A program made the translations under genes and the position numbers. Source: Calliopsis andreniformis (Eukaryota > Arthropoda > Insecta > Hymenoptera > Andrenidae). From it: a stretch of DNA of 64,000 nucleotides. The notes below the pieces were generated by a model. It ran no database searches, was not told the DNA's origin, and worked only from the letters and a program-made list of their open reading frames with translations. Shown here piece after piece: positions 24,401 through 36,540 of this stretch. The stretch is taken from assembly GCF_051401765.1 (NCBI RefSeq), contig NW_027480547.1, positions 434,001-498,000 of the forward strand, written 5' to 3'. Within the stretch, counting starts at the first letter, position 1; each line of letters starts with the position of its first letter.

Positions 24401-25976
24401 AGGATATTCTATTGAGGATTGAGGATTGACAGTTGATTGTTGAGGACTGAGGACGGGGGCTGAAGTTTGCGGATTCAGGATTGAGGATTCGGGATTGAGG
24501 TTCCAGGGCTGAGGAATGAGGGTTGAGGATTGAGGATTGAGGATTGAGGATTGAGGATTGAGGATTGAGGATTGAAGATTGAGTATTGAGGCTTGATAAT
24601 TGAGGATTGATGATTGAGGATTGAAGATTGAGGATTGAAGATTGAGTATTGAGGTTTGATAATTGAGGATTGATGATTGAGGATTGAAGATTGAGGATTG
24701 AAGATTGAGGATTGGGGATTGAGGACTGAAGATTGAGGATAGAGGATTGAAGATTGAGGATTGGGATTGAGCATTGACGACTGAGGATTGAGGATTGAGG
24801 ATTGAGGATTGAGGATTGAGGATTCAGGATTGAGGATTGAGGATTGAAGATTGAGTATTGAGGATTGATGATTGAGGATTGAAGATTGAGGATTGAAGAT
24901 TGAGGATTGGGGATTGAGGATTGAGGATTGAGGATAGAGGATTGAATATTGAGGATTGGGTATTGCGGATTGAACATTGAGGATTGAGGATTGAGGACTG
25001 AGGATTGAGGTTCCAGGATCGAGGATTGAGGATTGAGGATTGAGGATTGAAGATTGAGGATTGGGGACTGAGTGTTGAAGATTGAGGATTGAGGATTGAG
25101 GATTGAGGATTGAGGATTGAGGATTGAGGATTGAGGATTGAGGATTGAGGATTGAGGATTGAAGATTGAGTATTCAGGACTGGAGATTGACGATTGAGGA
25201 TTGAGGATTGAGGATTGAGGATTGAGGACTGAGGATTGAGGATTGAAGATTGAGTATTGAGGATTGAAGATTGAGAATTGAGGATTGAGGATTGAACATA
25301 AAGGACTGAGTGTTGAGGGATGATTGATGAGAATTGATGTTGGTGGATAGAGATTTGAAGATTGCAGATTGAGCATTAAGTATTGAAATCTGTGAATTGG
25401 TGATATTCTATTGAGGATTGAGGATTGACAACTGATTGTTGAGGACTGGGGGCTGAATGTTGAGGATTCAGGACTGAGGATTCAGGATTGAGGTTTGGTG
25501 ACTGAGGATTGAGGATTGAGGATTTAGGATTGAGGATTGAGGATTGAGGATTGAGGATTGAGGGTTGTAGATTGAGGACGAGGACTGAGGGTTGGGTATT
25601 AATGCTTGAGGTCTGAGGATTGAGGATTGCGAATTGAGGATTGAGGATTGAGGATTGAAGATTGAGGGTTTGGCATTGAGGATTGAAGAATGAGGACTGA
25701 GGAGTGAGAATTGAGGATTGAGGATTGAAGATTGAGTATTCAGGACTGGAGATTGACGATTGAGGATTGAGGATTGAGGATTGAGGATTGAGGACTGAGG
25801 ATTGAGGATTGAAGATTGAGTATTGAGGATTGAAGATTGAGGATTGAGTATTGAGGATTGAGGATTGGGGATAGAAGATTGAGGATTGGGGTCTGAGTGT
25901 TGAGCGTTGAGTGATGAGAATTGATGTTAGTGGATTGAGATTTGAAGATTGAAGATTGCGGATTGAGTGTTGAAAA
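21446..25976. repeat. HOR unit, 4531 bp (4.53-kb type, copy 1)
   Basis: Cassettes are A1 (21446), B (22257), A2 (22712), B (23523), B4 (24391) and C (25390). The extra B cassette after A2 brings a block with gaggcctgagg, gattcggaactgatg and gattaaagattgag that is absent from the 3.5- and 3.72-kb units. The sequence from 21702 to about 25.1 kb is nearly the same as the window's first 3.4 kb. A 63-bp (nine-heptad) tandem duplication marked by gataattgagg lies at about 24.58-24.70 kb. Confidence 0.9.
24579..24704. repeat. 63-bp nine-heptad tandem duplication
   Basis: The run gagtattgagg, gataattgagg, gattgatgattgagg and gattgaagattg occurs twice with a 63-bp period. The first copy has gaggcttgataa and the second gaggtttgataa. 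The same doubling is present one unit later at about 29.11-29.23 kb, but it is single in the corresponding places of the units at 9.8, 13.5, 16.6 and 20.2 kb. Confidence 0.75.
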
Positions 25977-28900
25977 CTGTGAATCGGGTATATTCTATTG
26001 AGGATTGAGGACTGGCAATTGATTGTTGAGAACTGAGGGCTGAAGATTGACGATTCAGGATTGGGGATTCAGGATTGAGGTTTGAGGACTGAGAATTGAG
26101 GATTGAGGATTGAGGATTGAATATTGAGGATTGAAGATTGAGGATTGGGTATTGAGGATTGAACATTGAGGATTAAGGATTGAGGATAGAGGATTGAAGA
26201 TTGAGGATTGATGATTGAATATTGATGACCGAAGATTGAGGATTGAGGATTGATGGTTGTGGATTGCGGACGAGGACTGAGGGTTGAGTATTGATGCTTG
26301 AGGTCTGAGCGTTGAGGATTGAGGATTGAGAATTGAGGATTGAGGATTGAGGATTGAAGATTGAGGACTGGGTGTTGAGGATTGAAGAATGAGGATTGAG
26401 GATTGAGGATTGAAGATTGAGGGTTGAGGATTGAGTATTGAGGATTGAAGATTGAGGATTGAGGATTGCGGATTGAGGATTGTGGATTGAGGATTGAGGA
26501 TTGAAGATTGACTATTGAGGATTGAAGATTGAAGATTGGGGATTGAGGATTGAGGATTGAGTATTGAAGATTGAGGATTGGGGATTGAGGATTGAGGATT
26601 GAGGATTGAGTGTTGAGGATTGAGAATTGAGGATTGAGGATTGAAGATTGAGTATTGAGGATTCAAGATTGCGGATTGAGGATTGAGGATTGAAGATTGA
26701 GGACTGAGAGTTGAGGGTTGAGTGATGAGAATTGATGTTTGTGGATTGAGATTTGAAGATTGAAGAATGGGGATTGAGTATTGAAAACTGTGAATTGAGG
26801 ATATTCTATTGAGGATTGAGGATTGACAATTGATTGTTGAGGACTGAGGACTGAGGACTGAAGTTTGCGGATTCAGGATTGAGGATTCGGGATTGAGGTT
26901 TCAGGACTGAGGATTGCGGGTTGAGGATTGAGGATTGAGGATTGAGGATCGAGGATTGAGGACTGAGGAGTGAGGGTTGAGGATTGAGGACTGAAGATTG
27001 AGTATTCAGGATTGGAGATTGACGATTGAGGATTGAGGATTGAGGATTGAGGATTGAGGATTGAGGATTGAGGATTGAAGATTGAGTATTGAGGATTGAG
27101 GATTGAGGATTGAGTATTGAGGATTGAGGATTGGGGATTGAAGATTGAAGATTGGGGTCTGAGTGTTGAGCGTTGAGTGATGAGAATTGATGTTAGTGGA
27201 TTGAGATTTGAAGATTGAAGATTGGGGATTCAGTGTTGAAAACTGTGAATTGGGTATACTCTATTGAGGATTGAGGACTGACAATTGATTGTTGAGGACT
27301 GAGGGCTGAAGATTGAGGATTCAGGATTGAGGATTCAGGATTGAGGTTTGAGGACTGAGGATTGAGGATTGAGGATTGAGGATTGAGTATTGAGGATTGA
27401 AGATTGAGGATTGGGTATTGAGGATTGAACATTCAGGATTGAGGATTGAGGATAGAGGATTGAAGATTGAGGATTGATGATTGAATATTGATGATCGAAG
27501 ATTGAGGATTGAGGATTGAGGGTTGTGGATTGCGGACGAGGACTGAGGGTTGAGTATTGATGCTTGAGGTCTGAGCGTTGAGGATTGAGGATTGAGAATT
27601 GAGGATTGAGGATTGAGGATTGAAGATTGAGGACTGGGTGTTGAGGATTGAAGAATGAGGATTGTGGATTGAGGATTGAAGATTGAGGGTTGAGGATTGA
27701 GTATCGAGGATTGAAGGTTGAGGATTGAGGATTGCGGATTGAGGATTGAGGATTGAGGATTGAGGATTGAAGATTGACTATTGAGGATTGAAGATTGAAG
27801 ATTGGGGATTGAGGATTGAGGATTGAGGATTGAAGATTGAGGATTGGGGATTGAGGATTGAGGATTGAGGATTGAGTGTTGAGGATTGAGAATTAAGGAT
27901 TGAGGATTGAAGATTGAGTATTGAGGATTCAAGATTGCGGATTGAGGATTGAGGATTGAAGATTGAGGAGTGAGTGTTGAGGGTTGAGTGATGAGAATTG
28001 ATGTTTGTGGATTGAGATTTGAAGATTGAAGAATGGGGATTGAGTATTGAAAACTGTGAATTGAGGATATTCTATTGAGGATTGAGGATTGACAATTGAT
28101 TGTTGAGGCCTGAGGGCTGAAGACTGAGGATTCAGGATTGAGGATTCGGAACTGATGTTTCTGGACTGAGCATTGAGGGTTGAGTATTGAGGATTAAGGA
28201 TTGAGGATTGAGGATTGAGAATTGAGGATTGATTATTGAGGATTAAAGATTGAGGATTGAGGATTGAGGGTTGAGGATTGAGAATTGAGGATTGAGTATT
28301 GAAGATTGAGTATTGAGGATTGAAGATTGAGGATTGAAGATTGAGGATTGGGGATTGAGGATTGAGGATTGAGGATAGAGGATTGAAGATTGAGGATTGG
28401 GGATTGAGGATTGACGATTGAGGATTCAGGATTGAGGATTGACGATGGAGGATTGAGGATTGAGGATTGAAGATTGACTATTGAGAATTGAAGATTGAGC
28501 ATTGGGGATTGAGGATTGAGGATTGAGTATTGAAGATTGAGGATTGAGGATTGCAGATTGAGTATTGAGTATTGAAGATTGAGGATTGAGGATTGAGGAT
28601 TGAGGATTGAGGACTGAGGATTGAGGATTGAGGATTGAAGATTGAGTATTGAGTATTGAAGATTGAGGATTGTGGATTGAGGATTGAGGGTAGAGGATTG
28701 AAGACTGAGGATTGGGGATTGAGGATTGAGGATTGAGGATTGAGTGTTGAGGATTGAGAATTGAGGATTGAGGATTGAAGATTGAGTATTGAGGATTCAA
28801 GATTGCGGATTGAGGATTGAGGATTGAAGATTGAGGACTGAGTGTTGAGGGTTGAGTGATGAGAATTGATGTTTGTGGATTGAGATTTGAAGATTGAAGA

Positions 28901-30521
28901 ATGGGGATTGAGTATTGATAACTGTGAATTGAGGATATTCTATTGAGGATTGAGGATTGACAGTTGATTGTTGAGGACTGAGGACGGGGGCTGAAGTTTG
29001 CGGATTCAGGATTGAGGATTCGGGATTGAGGTTCCAGGGCTGAGGAATGAGGGTTGAGGATTGAGGATTGAGGATTGAGGATTGAGGATTGAGGATTGAG
29101 GATTGAAGATTGAGTATTGAGGTTTGATAATTGAGGATTGATGATTGAGGATTGAAGATTGAGGATTGAAGATTGAGTATTGAGGTTTGATAATTGAGGA
29201 TTGATGATTGAGGATTGAAGATTGAGGATTGAAGATTGAGGATTGGGGATTGAGGACTGAAGATTGAGGATAGAGGATTGAAGATTGAGGATTGGGATTG
29301 AGCATTGACGACTGAGGATTGAGGATTGAGGATTGAGGATTGAGGATTGAGGATTCAGGATTGAGGATTGAGGATTGAAGATTGAGTATTGAGGATTGAT
29401 GATTGAGGATTGAAGATTGAGGATTGAAGATTGAGGATTGGGGATTGAGGATTGAGGATTGAGGATAGAGGATTGAAGATTGAGGATTGGGTATTGCGGA
29501 TTGAACATTGAGGATTGAGGATTGAGGACTGAGGATTGAGGTTCCAGGATCGAGGATTGAGGATTGAGGATTGAGGATTGAAGATTGAGGATTGGGGACT
29601 GAGTGTTGAAGATTGAGGATTGAGGATTGAGGATTGAGGATTGAGGATTGAGGATTGAGGATTGAGGATTGAGGATTGAGGATTGAGGATTGAGGATTGA
29701 GGATTGAAGATTGAGTATTCAGGACTGGAGATTGACGATTGAGGATTGAGGATTGAGGATTGAGGATTGAGGACTGAGGATTGAGGATTGAAGATTGAGT
29801 ATTGAGGATTGAAGATTGAGAATTGAGGATTGAGGATTGAACATAAAGGACTGAGTGTTGAGGGATGATTGATGAGAATTGATGTTGGTGGATAGAGATT
29901 TGAAGATTGCAGATTGAGCATTAAGTATTGAAATCTGTGAATTGGTGATATTCTATTGAGGATTGAGGATTGACAACTGATTGTTGAGGACTGGGGGCTG
30001 AATGTTGAGGATTCAGGACTGAGGATTCAGGATTGAGGTTTGGTGACTGAGGATTGAGGATTGAGGATTTAGGATTGAGGATTGAGGATTGAGGATTGAG
30101 GATTGAGGGTTGTAGATTGAGGACGAGGACTGAGGGTTGGGTATTAATGCTTGAGGTCTGAGGATTGAGGATTGCGAATTGAGGATTGAGGATTGAGGAT
30201 TGAAGATTGAGGGTTTGGCATTGAGGATTGAAGAATGAGGACTGAGGAGTGAGAATTGAGGATTGAGGATTGAAGATTGAGTATTCAGGACTGGAGATTG
30301 ACGATTGAGGATTGAGGATTGAGGATTGAGGATTGAGGACTGAGGATTGAGGATTGAAGATTGAGTATTGAGGATTGAAGATTGAGGATTGAGTATTGAG
30401 GATTGAGGATTGGGGATAGAAGATTGAGGATTGGGGTCTGAGTGTTGAGCGTTGAGTGATGAGAATTGATGTTAGTGGATTGAGATTTGAAGATTGAAGA
30501 TTGGGGATTGAGTGTTGAAAA
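25977..30521. repeat. HOR unit, 4545 bp (4.53-kb type, copy 2)
   Basis: Cassettes are A1 (25977), B (26788), A2 (27243), B (28054), B4 (28922) and C (29935). Anchors match the previous unit at 4531 bp until the last interval, which is 1013 bp instead of 999 bp. The 14 extra bases are two added canonical heptads in the long uniform run at about 29.62-29.70 kb. The copy of A1 here has aatcggg and gattgcggattg variants. Confidence 0.9.
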
Positions 30522-33377
30522 CTGTGAATCGGGTATATTCTATTGAGGATTGAGGACTGGCAATTGATTGTTGAGGACTGAGGGCTGAAGATTGAGGATT
30601 CAGGATTGGGGATTCAGGATTGAGGTTTGAGGACTGAGAATTGAGGATTGAGGATTGAGGATTGAATATTGAGGATTGAAGATTGAGGATTGGGTATTGA
30701 GGATTGAACATTGAGGATTAAGGATTGAGGATAGAGGATTGAAGATTGAGGATTGATGATTGAATATTGATGACCGAAGATTGAGGATTGAGGATTGAGG
30801 GTTGTGGATTGCGGACGAGGACTGAGGGTTGAGTATTGATGCTTGAGGTCTGAGCGTTGAGGATTGAGGATTGAGAATTGAGGATTGAGGATTGAGGATT
30901 GAAGATTGAGGACTGGGTGTTGAGGATTGAAGAATGAGGATTGAGGATTGAGGATTGAAGATTGAGGGTTGAGGATTGAGTATTGAGGATTGAAGATTGA
31001 GGATTGAGGATTGCGGAATGAGGATTGTGGATTGAGGATTGAGGATTGAAGATTGACTATTGAGGATTGAAGATTGAAGATTGGGGATTGAGGATTGAGG
31101 ATTGAGGATTGAATATTGAGGATTGGGGATTGAGGATTGAGGATTGAGGATTGAGTGTTGAGGATTGAGAATTGAGGATTGAGGATTGAAGATTGAGTAT
31201 TGAGGATTCAAGATTGCGGATTGAGGATTGAGGATTGAAGATTGAGGACTGAGAGTTGAGGGTTGAGTGATGAGAATTGATGTTTGTGGATTGAGATTTG
31301 AAGATTGAAGAATGGGGATTGAGTATTGAAAACTGTGAATTGAGGATATTCTATTGAGGATTGAGGATTGACAATTGATTGTTGAGGACTGAGGACTGAG
31401 GACTGAAGTTTGCGGATTCAGGATTGAGGATTCGGGATTGAGGTTTCAGGACTGAGGATTGCGGGTTGAGGATTGAGGATTGAGGATTGAGGATTGAGGA
31501 TTGAGGATTGAGGATTGAAGATTGAGTATTGAGGTTTGATAATTGAGGATTGATGATTGAGGATTGAAGATTGAGGATTGAAGAATGAGGATTGGGGATT
31601 GAGGATTGAGGATTGAAGATTGAGCATTGAGGATTGAGTATTGATGATTGAGAATTGAGGATTGCAGACTGAGTATTGAGGATTGAAGATTGAGGATTGA
31701 GGATTGAGGATTGAGGATTGAGGACTGAGGATTGAGGATTGAGGATTGAAGATTGAGTATTGAGTATTGAAGGTTGAGGATTGAGGATTGAGGATTGAGG
31801 ATTGAGGATAGAGGACTGAAGATTGAGGATTGGGGATTGAGGATTGAGGATTGAGGATTGAGTGTTGAGGATTGAGAATTGAGGATTGAGGATTGAAGAT
31901 TGAGTATTGAGGATTCAATATTGCAGATTGAGGATTGAGGATTGAAGATTGTGGACTGAGTGTTGAGGCTTGAGTGATGAGAACTGATATTTGTGGATTG
32001 AGATTTGAAGATTGAAGAATGGGGATTGAGTATTGAAAACTGTGAATTGAGCATATTCTATTGAGGATTGAGGATTGACAATTGATTGTTGAGGACTGAG
32101 GACTGAGGACTGAAGTTTGCGGATTCAGGATCGAGGATTCGGGATTGAGGTTACAGGACTGAGGATTGCGGGTTGAGGATTGAGGATTGAGGATTGAGGA
32201 TTGAGGATTGAGGATTGAAGATTGAGTATTGAGGTTTGATAATTGAGGATTGATGATTGAGGATTGAAGATTGAGGATTGAAGAATGAGGATTGGGAATT
32301 GAGGATTGAGGATTGAGGATAGAGGATTGAAGATTGAGGATTGGGGATTGAGCATTGACGACTGAGGATTGAGGATTGAGGATTGAGGATTGACGATTGG
32401 GATTGAGCATTGACGACCGAGGATTGAGGATTGAGGATTGAGGATTGAGGATTGAGGATTGAGGATTGAGGATTGAGGATTGAAGATTGAGTATTGAGGA
32501 TTGATGATTGAGGATTGAAGATTGAGGATTGAAGATTGAGGATTGGGGATTGAGGACTGAGGATTGAGGATAGAGGATTGAAGATTGAGGATTGGGTATT
32601 GCGGATTGAACATTGTGGATTGAGGAATGAGGACTGAGGATTGAGGTTCGAGGATCGAGGATTGAGGATTGAGGATTGGGGATTGAAGATTGAGGATTGG
32701 GGACTGAGTATTGAAGATTGAGGATTGAGGATTGAGGATTGAGGATAGAGGATTGAAGATTGAGGATTGGGATTGAGCATTGACGACTGAGGATTGAGGA
32801 TTGAGGATTGAGGATTGAGGATTGAGGATTGAGGATTGAGGATTGAGGATTGAAGATTGAGTATTGAGGATTGATGATTGAGGATTGAAGATTGAGGATT
32901 GAAGATTGAGGATTGGGGATTGAGGACTGAGGATTGAGGATAGAGGATTGAAGATTGAGGATTGGGTATGGCGGATTGAACATTGAGGATTGAGGATTGA
33001 GGACTGAGGATTGGGGTTCGAGGATCGAGGATTGAGGATTGAGGATTGAGGATTGAAGATTCAGTATTGAGGATTGAAGTTTGAGAATTGAGGATTGAGG
33101 ATTGAACATAAAGGACTGCGTGTTGAGGGATGATTGATGAGAATTGATGTTGGAGGATAGAGATTTGAAGATTGCAGATTGTGTATTGAGTATTGAAATC
33201 TGTGAATTGGTGATATTCTATTGAGGATTGAGGATTGACAACTCATCGTTGAGGACTGAGGGCTGAAGATTGAGGATTCATGGTTGAGGATTCAGGATTG
33301 TGGTTTGGGGACTGAGAATTGAGGATTGAGGATTTAGGATTGAGGATTGAGGATTGAGGATTGAGGATTGAGGATTG
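30331..33377. repeat. 3.05-kb block duplicated nearly unchanged at 45151-48197
   Basis: Every line I compared at an offset of 14820 bp reads the same, with one substitution noticed (a at 32627 against t at 47447). Identity begins at gattgaggactg (30331/45151) and ends where gattgggtatggagg at 33.37 kb is replaced by plain heptads at 48.19 kb. The block carries A1 (30522), B (31333), B2 (32040) and C (33200). Such similarity over 3 kb, in an array whose neighbouring units differ at many bases, indicates a very recent copying event or an assembly effect. Confidence 0.88.
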
Positions 33378-35421
33378 GGTATGGAGGTTTGAGGATTGAG
33401 GATTGAGGATTGAGGATTGAGTATTGGAGACTGAGGATTGAAGGTTGAATATTGATGATTGAAGATTGAGTATTGAGGATTGAGGGTTGTAGATTGAGGA
33501 CGAGGACTGATGGTTGGGTATTAATGCTTGAGGTCTGAGGATTGAGGATTGCGAATTGAGGTTTTAGGATTGAGGATTGAAGACTGAGGGTTTGGTATAG
33601 AGGATTGAAGAATGAGGACTGAGGATTGAGGATTGAGGATTGAGGATTGAGGATTGAGGATTGAGGATTGAAGATTGAGTATTGAGGATTGAAGATTGAG
33701 GATTGAGTATTGAGGATTGAGGATTGGGGATTGAAGATTGAGGATTGGGGTCTGAGTGTTGAGCGTTGAGTGATGAGAATTGATGTTAGTGGATTGAGAT
33801 TTGAAGATTGAAGATTGGGGATTGAGTGTTGAAGACTGTGAATTGGGTATACTCTATTGAGGATTTAGGACTGACAATTGATTGTTGAGGACTGGGGGCT
33901 GAAGATTGAGGATTCAGGATTGAGGATTCAGGATTGAGGTTTGAGGACTGAGGATTGAGGATTGAGGATTGAGGATTGGGTATTGAGGATTGAAGATTGA
34001 GGATTGGGTATTGAGGATTGAACATTCAGGATTGAGGATTGAGGATAGAGGATTGAAGATTGAGGATTGATGATTGAATATTGATGATCGAAGATTGAGG
34101 ATTGAGGATTGAGGGTTGTGGATTGCGGACGAGGACTGAGCGTTGAGTATTTATGCTTGAGGTCTGAGCGTTGAGGATTGAGGATTGAGAATTGAGGATT
34201 GAGGATTGAGAATTGAAGATTGAGGACTGGGTGTTGAGGATTGAAGAATGAGGATTGAGGATTGAGGATTGAAGATTGAGGGTTGAGGATTGAGTACTGA
34301 GGATTGAAGATTGAGGATTGAGGATTGCGGATTGAGGATTGAGAATTGAGGATTGAGGATTGAGGATTGAAGATTGACTATTGAGGATTGAAGATTGAAG
34401 ATTGGGGATTGAGGATTGAGGATTGAGGATTGAGCATTGAGGATTGAGTATTGATGATTGAGAATTGAGGATTGCAGACTGAGTATTGAGGATTGAAGAT
34501 TGAGGATTGAGGATTGAGGATTGAGGATTGAGGACTGAGGATTGAGGATTGAGGATTGAAGATTGAGTATTGAGTATTGAAGGTTGAGGATTGAGGATTG
34601 AGGGTTGAGGATTGAGGATAGAGGACTGAAGATTGAGGATTGGGGATTGAGGATTGAGGATTGAGGATTGAGTGTTGAGGATTGAGAATTGAGGATTGAG
34701 GATTGAAGATTGAGTATTGAGGATTCAATATTGCAGATTGAGGATTGAGGATTGAAGATTGTGGACTGAGTGTTGAGGGTTGAGTGATGAGAACTGATAT
34801 TTGTGGATTGAGATTTGAAGATTGAAGAATGGGGATTGAGTATTGAAAACTGTGAATTGAGGATATTCTATTGAGGATTGAGGATTGACAATTGATTGTT
34901 GAGGACTGAGGACTGAGGACTGAAGTTTGCGGATTCAGGATCGAGGATTCGGGATTGAGGTTACAGGACTGAGGATTGCGGGTTGGGGATTGAGGATTGA
35001 GGATTGAGGATTGAGGATTGAGGATTGAGGATTGAAGATTGAGGACTGGGTGCTGAGGATTGAAGAATGAGGATTGAGGATTGAGGATTGAAGATTGAGG
35101 GTTGAAGATTGAGTATGGAGGATTGAAGATTGAGGATTGAGGATTGAGGATTGAGGATTGAGGATTGAGGATTGAGGATTGAAGATTGAGTATTGAGGAT
35201 TGAAGATTGAGGATTGGGGATTGAGGATTGAGGATTGAGGATTGAAGATTGAGGATTGAGGATTGAAGATTGAGGATTGGGAATTGAGGATTGACGATTG
35301 AGGATTGAGTATTGAAGATTGAGAATTGAGGATTGAGGATTGAAGATTGAGTATTGAGGATTCAAGATTGCGGATTGAGGATTGAGGATTGAAGATTGAG
35401 GACTGAGTGTTGAGGGCTGAG

Positions 35422-35892
35422 TGATGAGAATTGATGTTTGTGGATTGAGACTTGAAGATTGAAGAAAGGGGATTTGAGTATTGAAAACTGTGAATTGAGG
35501 ATATTCTATTGAGGATTGAGGATTGACGATTGATTGTTGAGGACTGAGTACTGAAGTTTGCGTATTCAGGATTGAGGATTCGGGATTGAGGTTTCAGGAC
35601 TGAGGATTGAGGGTTGAGGATTGAGGATTGAGGATTGAGGACTGAGGATTGACGATTGAGGATTGATGATTGAAGATTGAGTATTGAGGATTGAAAATTG
35701 AGGATTGATGATTGAGGATTGAGGATTGAGTATTGAAGATTGAGGATTGGGGACGGAGTGTTGAGGGTTGAGTGATGAGAATTGATGTTTCTGGATAGAG
35801 ATTTGAAGATTGCAGATTGAGTATTCAGTATTGAAAGCTGTGAATTGATGATGTTGAATTGAGGATTGAGGATTGACAACTGATTGTTGAGG
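35422..35892. repeat. B5-D cassette pair at a fixed 350-bp spacing
   Basis: The B5 cassette has the eight-base word gatttgag (35471-35478), which shifts the register by +1, and a gacttgaag word. The D cassette follows 350 bp, or fifty heptads, downstream. The same pair at exactly the same spacing occurs with anchors 40259/40609 and 60842/61192. A B5 copy at 52268 lacks the D partner. Class D alone is also seen at 44454, 59324, 60037 and 63710. Confidence 0.82.
35773..35892. repeat. Cassette class D (type example)
   Basis: It has gatgtttctggatagag or gatgtttgtggattgag, then gattgcagattgag, gtattcagtattgaa, the centre agctgtg or aactgtg (c at 35838), and gaattgatgatgttg in place of the gatattctattg of other classes. 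It ends gacaactgattgttgagg. It combines features of classes B and C and is the only class with the gatgatgttg word. In this window it occurs only from 35.7 kb rightwards. Confidence 0.85.
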
Positions 35893-36540
35893 ACTGAGGG
35901 CAGAAGATTGACGATTGAGGATTGAGGATTGAGGATTGAGGATTGAGGATTGAGGATTGAGGATTGAAGATTGAGTATTGAGGATTGAAGATAGAGGATT
36001 GAGGATTGAGGATTGAGGATTGAGGACTGGCAATTGATTGTTGAGGACTGAGGGCTGAAGATTGAGGATTCAGGATTGAGGATTCAGGATTGAGGTTTGA
36101 GGACTGAGGATTGAGGATTGAGGATTGAGGATTGAGTATTGAGGATTGAAGATTGAGGATTGGGTATTGAGGATTGAACATTCAGGATTGAGGATTGAGG
36201 ATAGAGGATTGAAGATTGAGGTTTGGTGATTGAATATTGATGATCGAAGATTGAGGATTGAGGATTGAGGGTTGTGGATTGCGGAAGAGGACTGACGGTT
36301 GAGTATTGATGCTTGAGGTCTGAGCATTGAGGATTGAGGATTGAGAATTGAGGATTGAGGATTGAGGATTGAAGATTGAGGACTGGGTGTTAAGGATTGA
36401 AGAATGAGGATTGAGGATTGAGGATTGAAGATTGAGGGTTGAGGATTGAGTACTGAGGATTGAAGATTGAGGATTGAGGATTGCGGATTGAGGATTGAGG
36501 ATTGAGGACTGAGGATTGAGGATTGAGGATTGAAGATTGA

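Larger units (their letters stand above)
32928..36540. repeat. 3.6-kb block duplicated at 37699-41311
   Basis: The offset is 4771 bp for all five anchors inside it (C 33200, A3 33836, B2 34850, B5 35488, D 35838). About ten single-base differences were noticed across the pair, for example gattgaattg against gttgtattg after the D cassette. It is therefore somewhat older than the 14.8-kb-offset duplication. It includes the words gtatggagg, gattaatgcttgag and gagtatttatgc, which mark this block wherever it recurs. Confidence 0.85.

Noticed and set aside
36020..36045. Extra A1 cassette suggested by gactggcaattgattg
   Set aside because: Only the right end of A1 is present; the central aactgtg word and the gttagtgg left half are missing, so it is a fragment made at a recombination joint.
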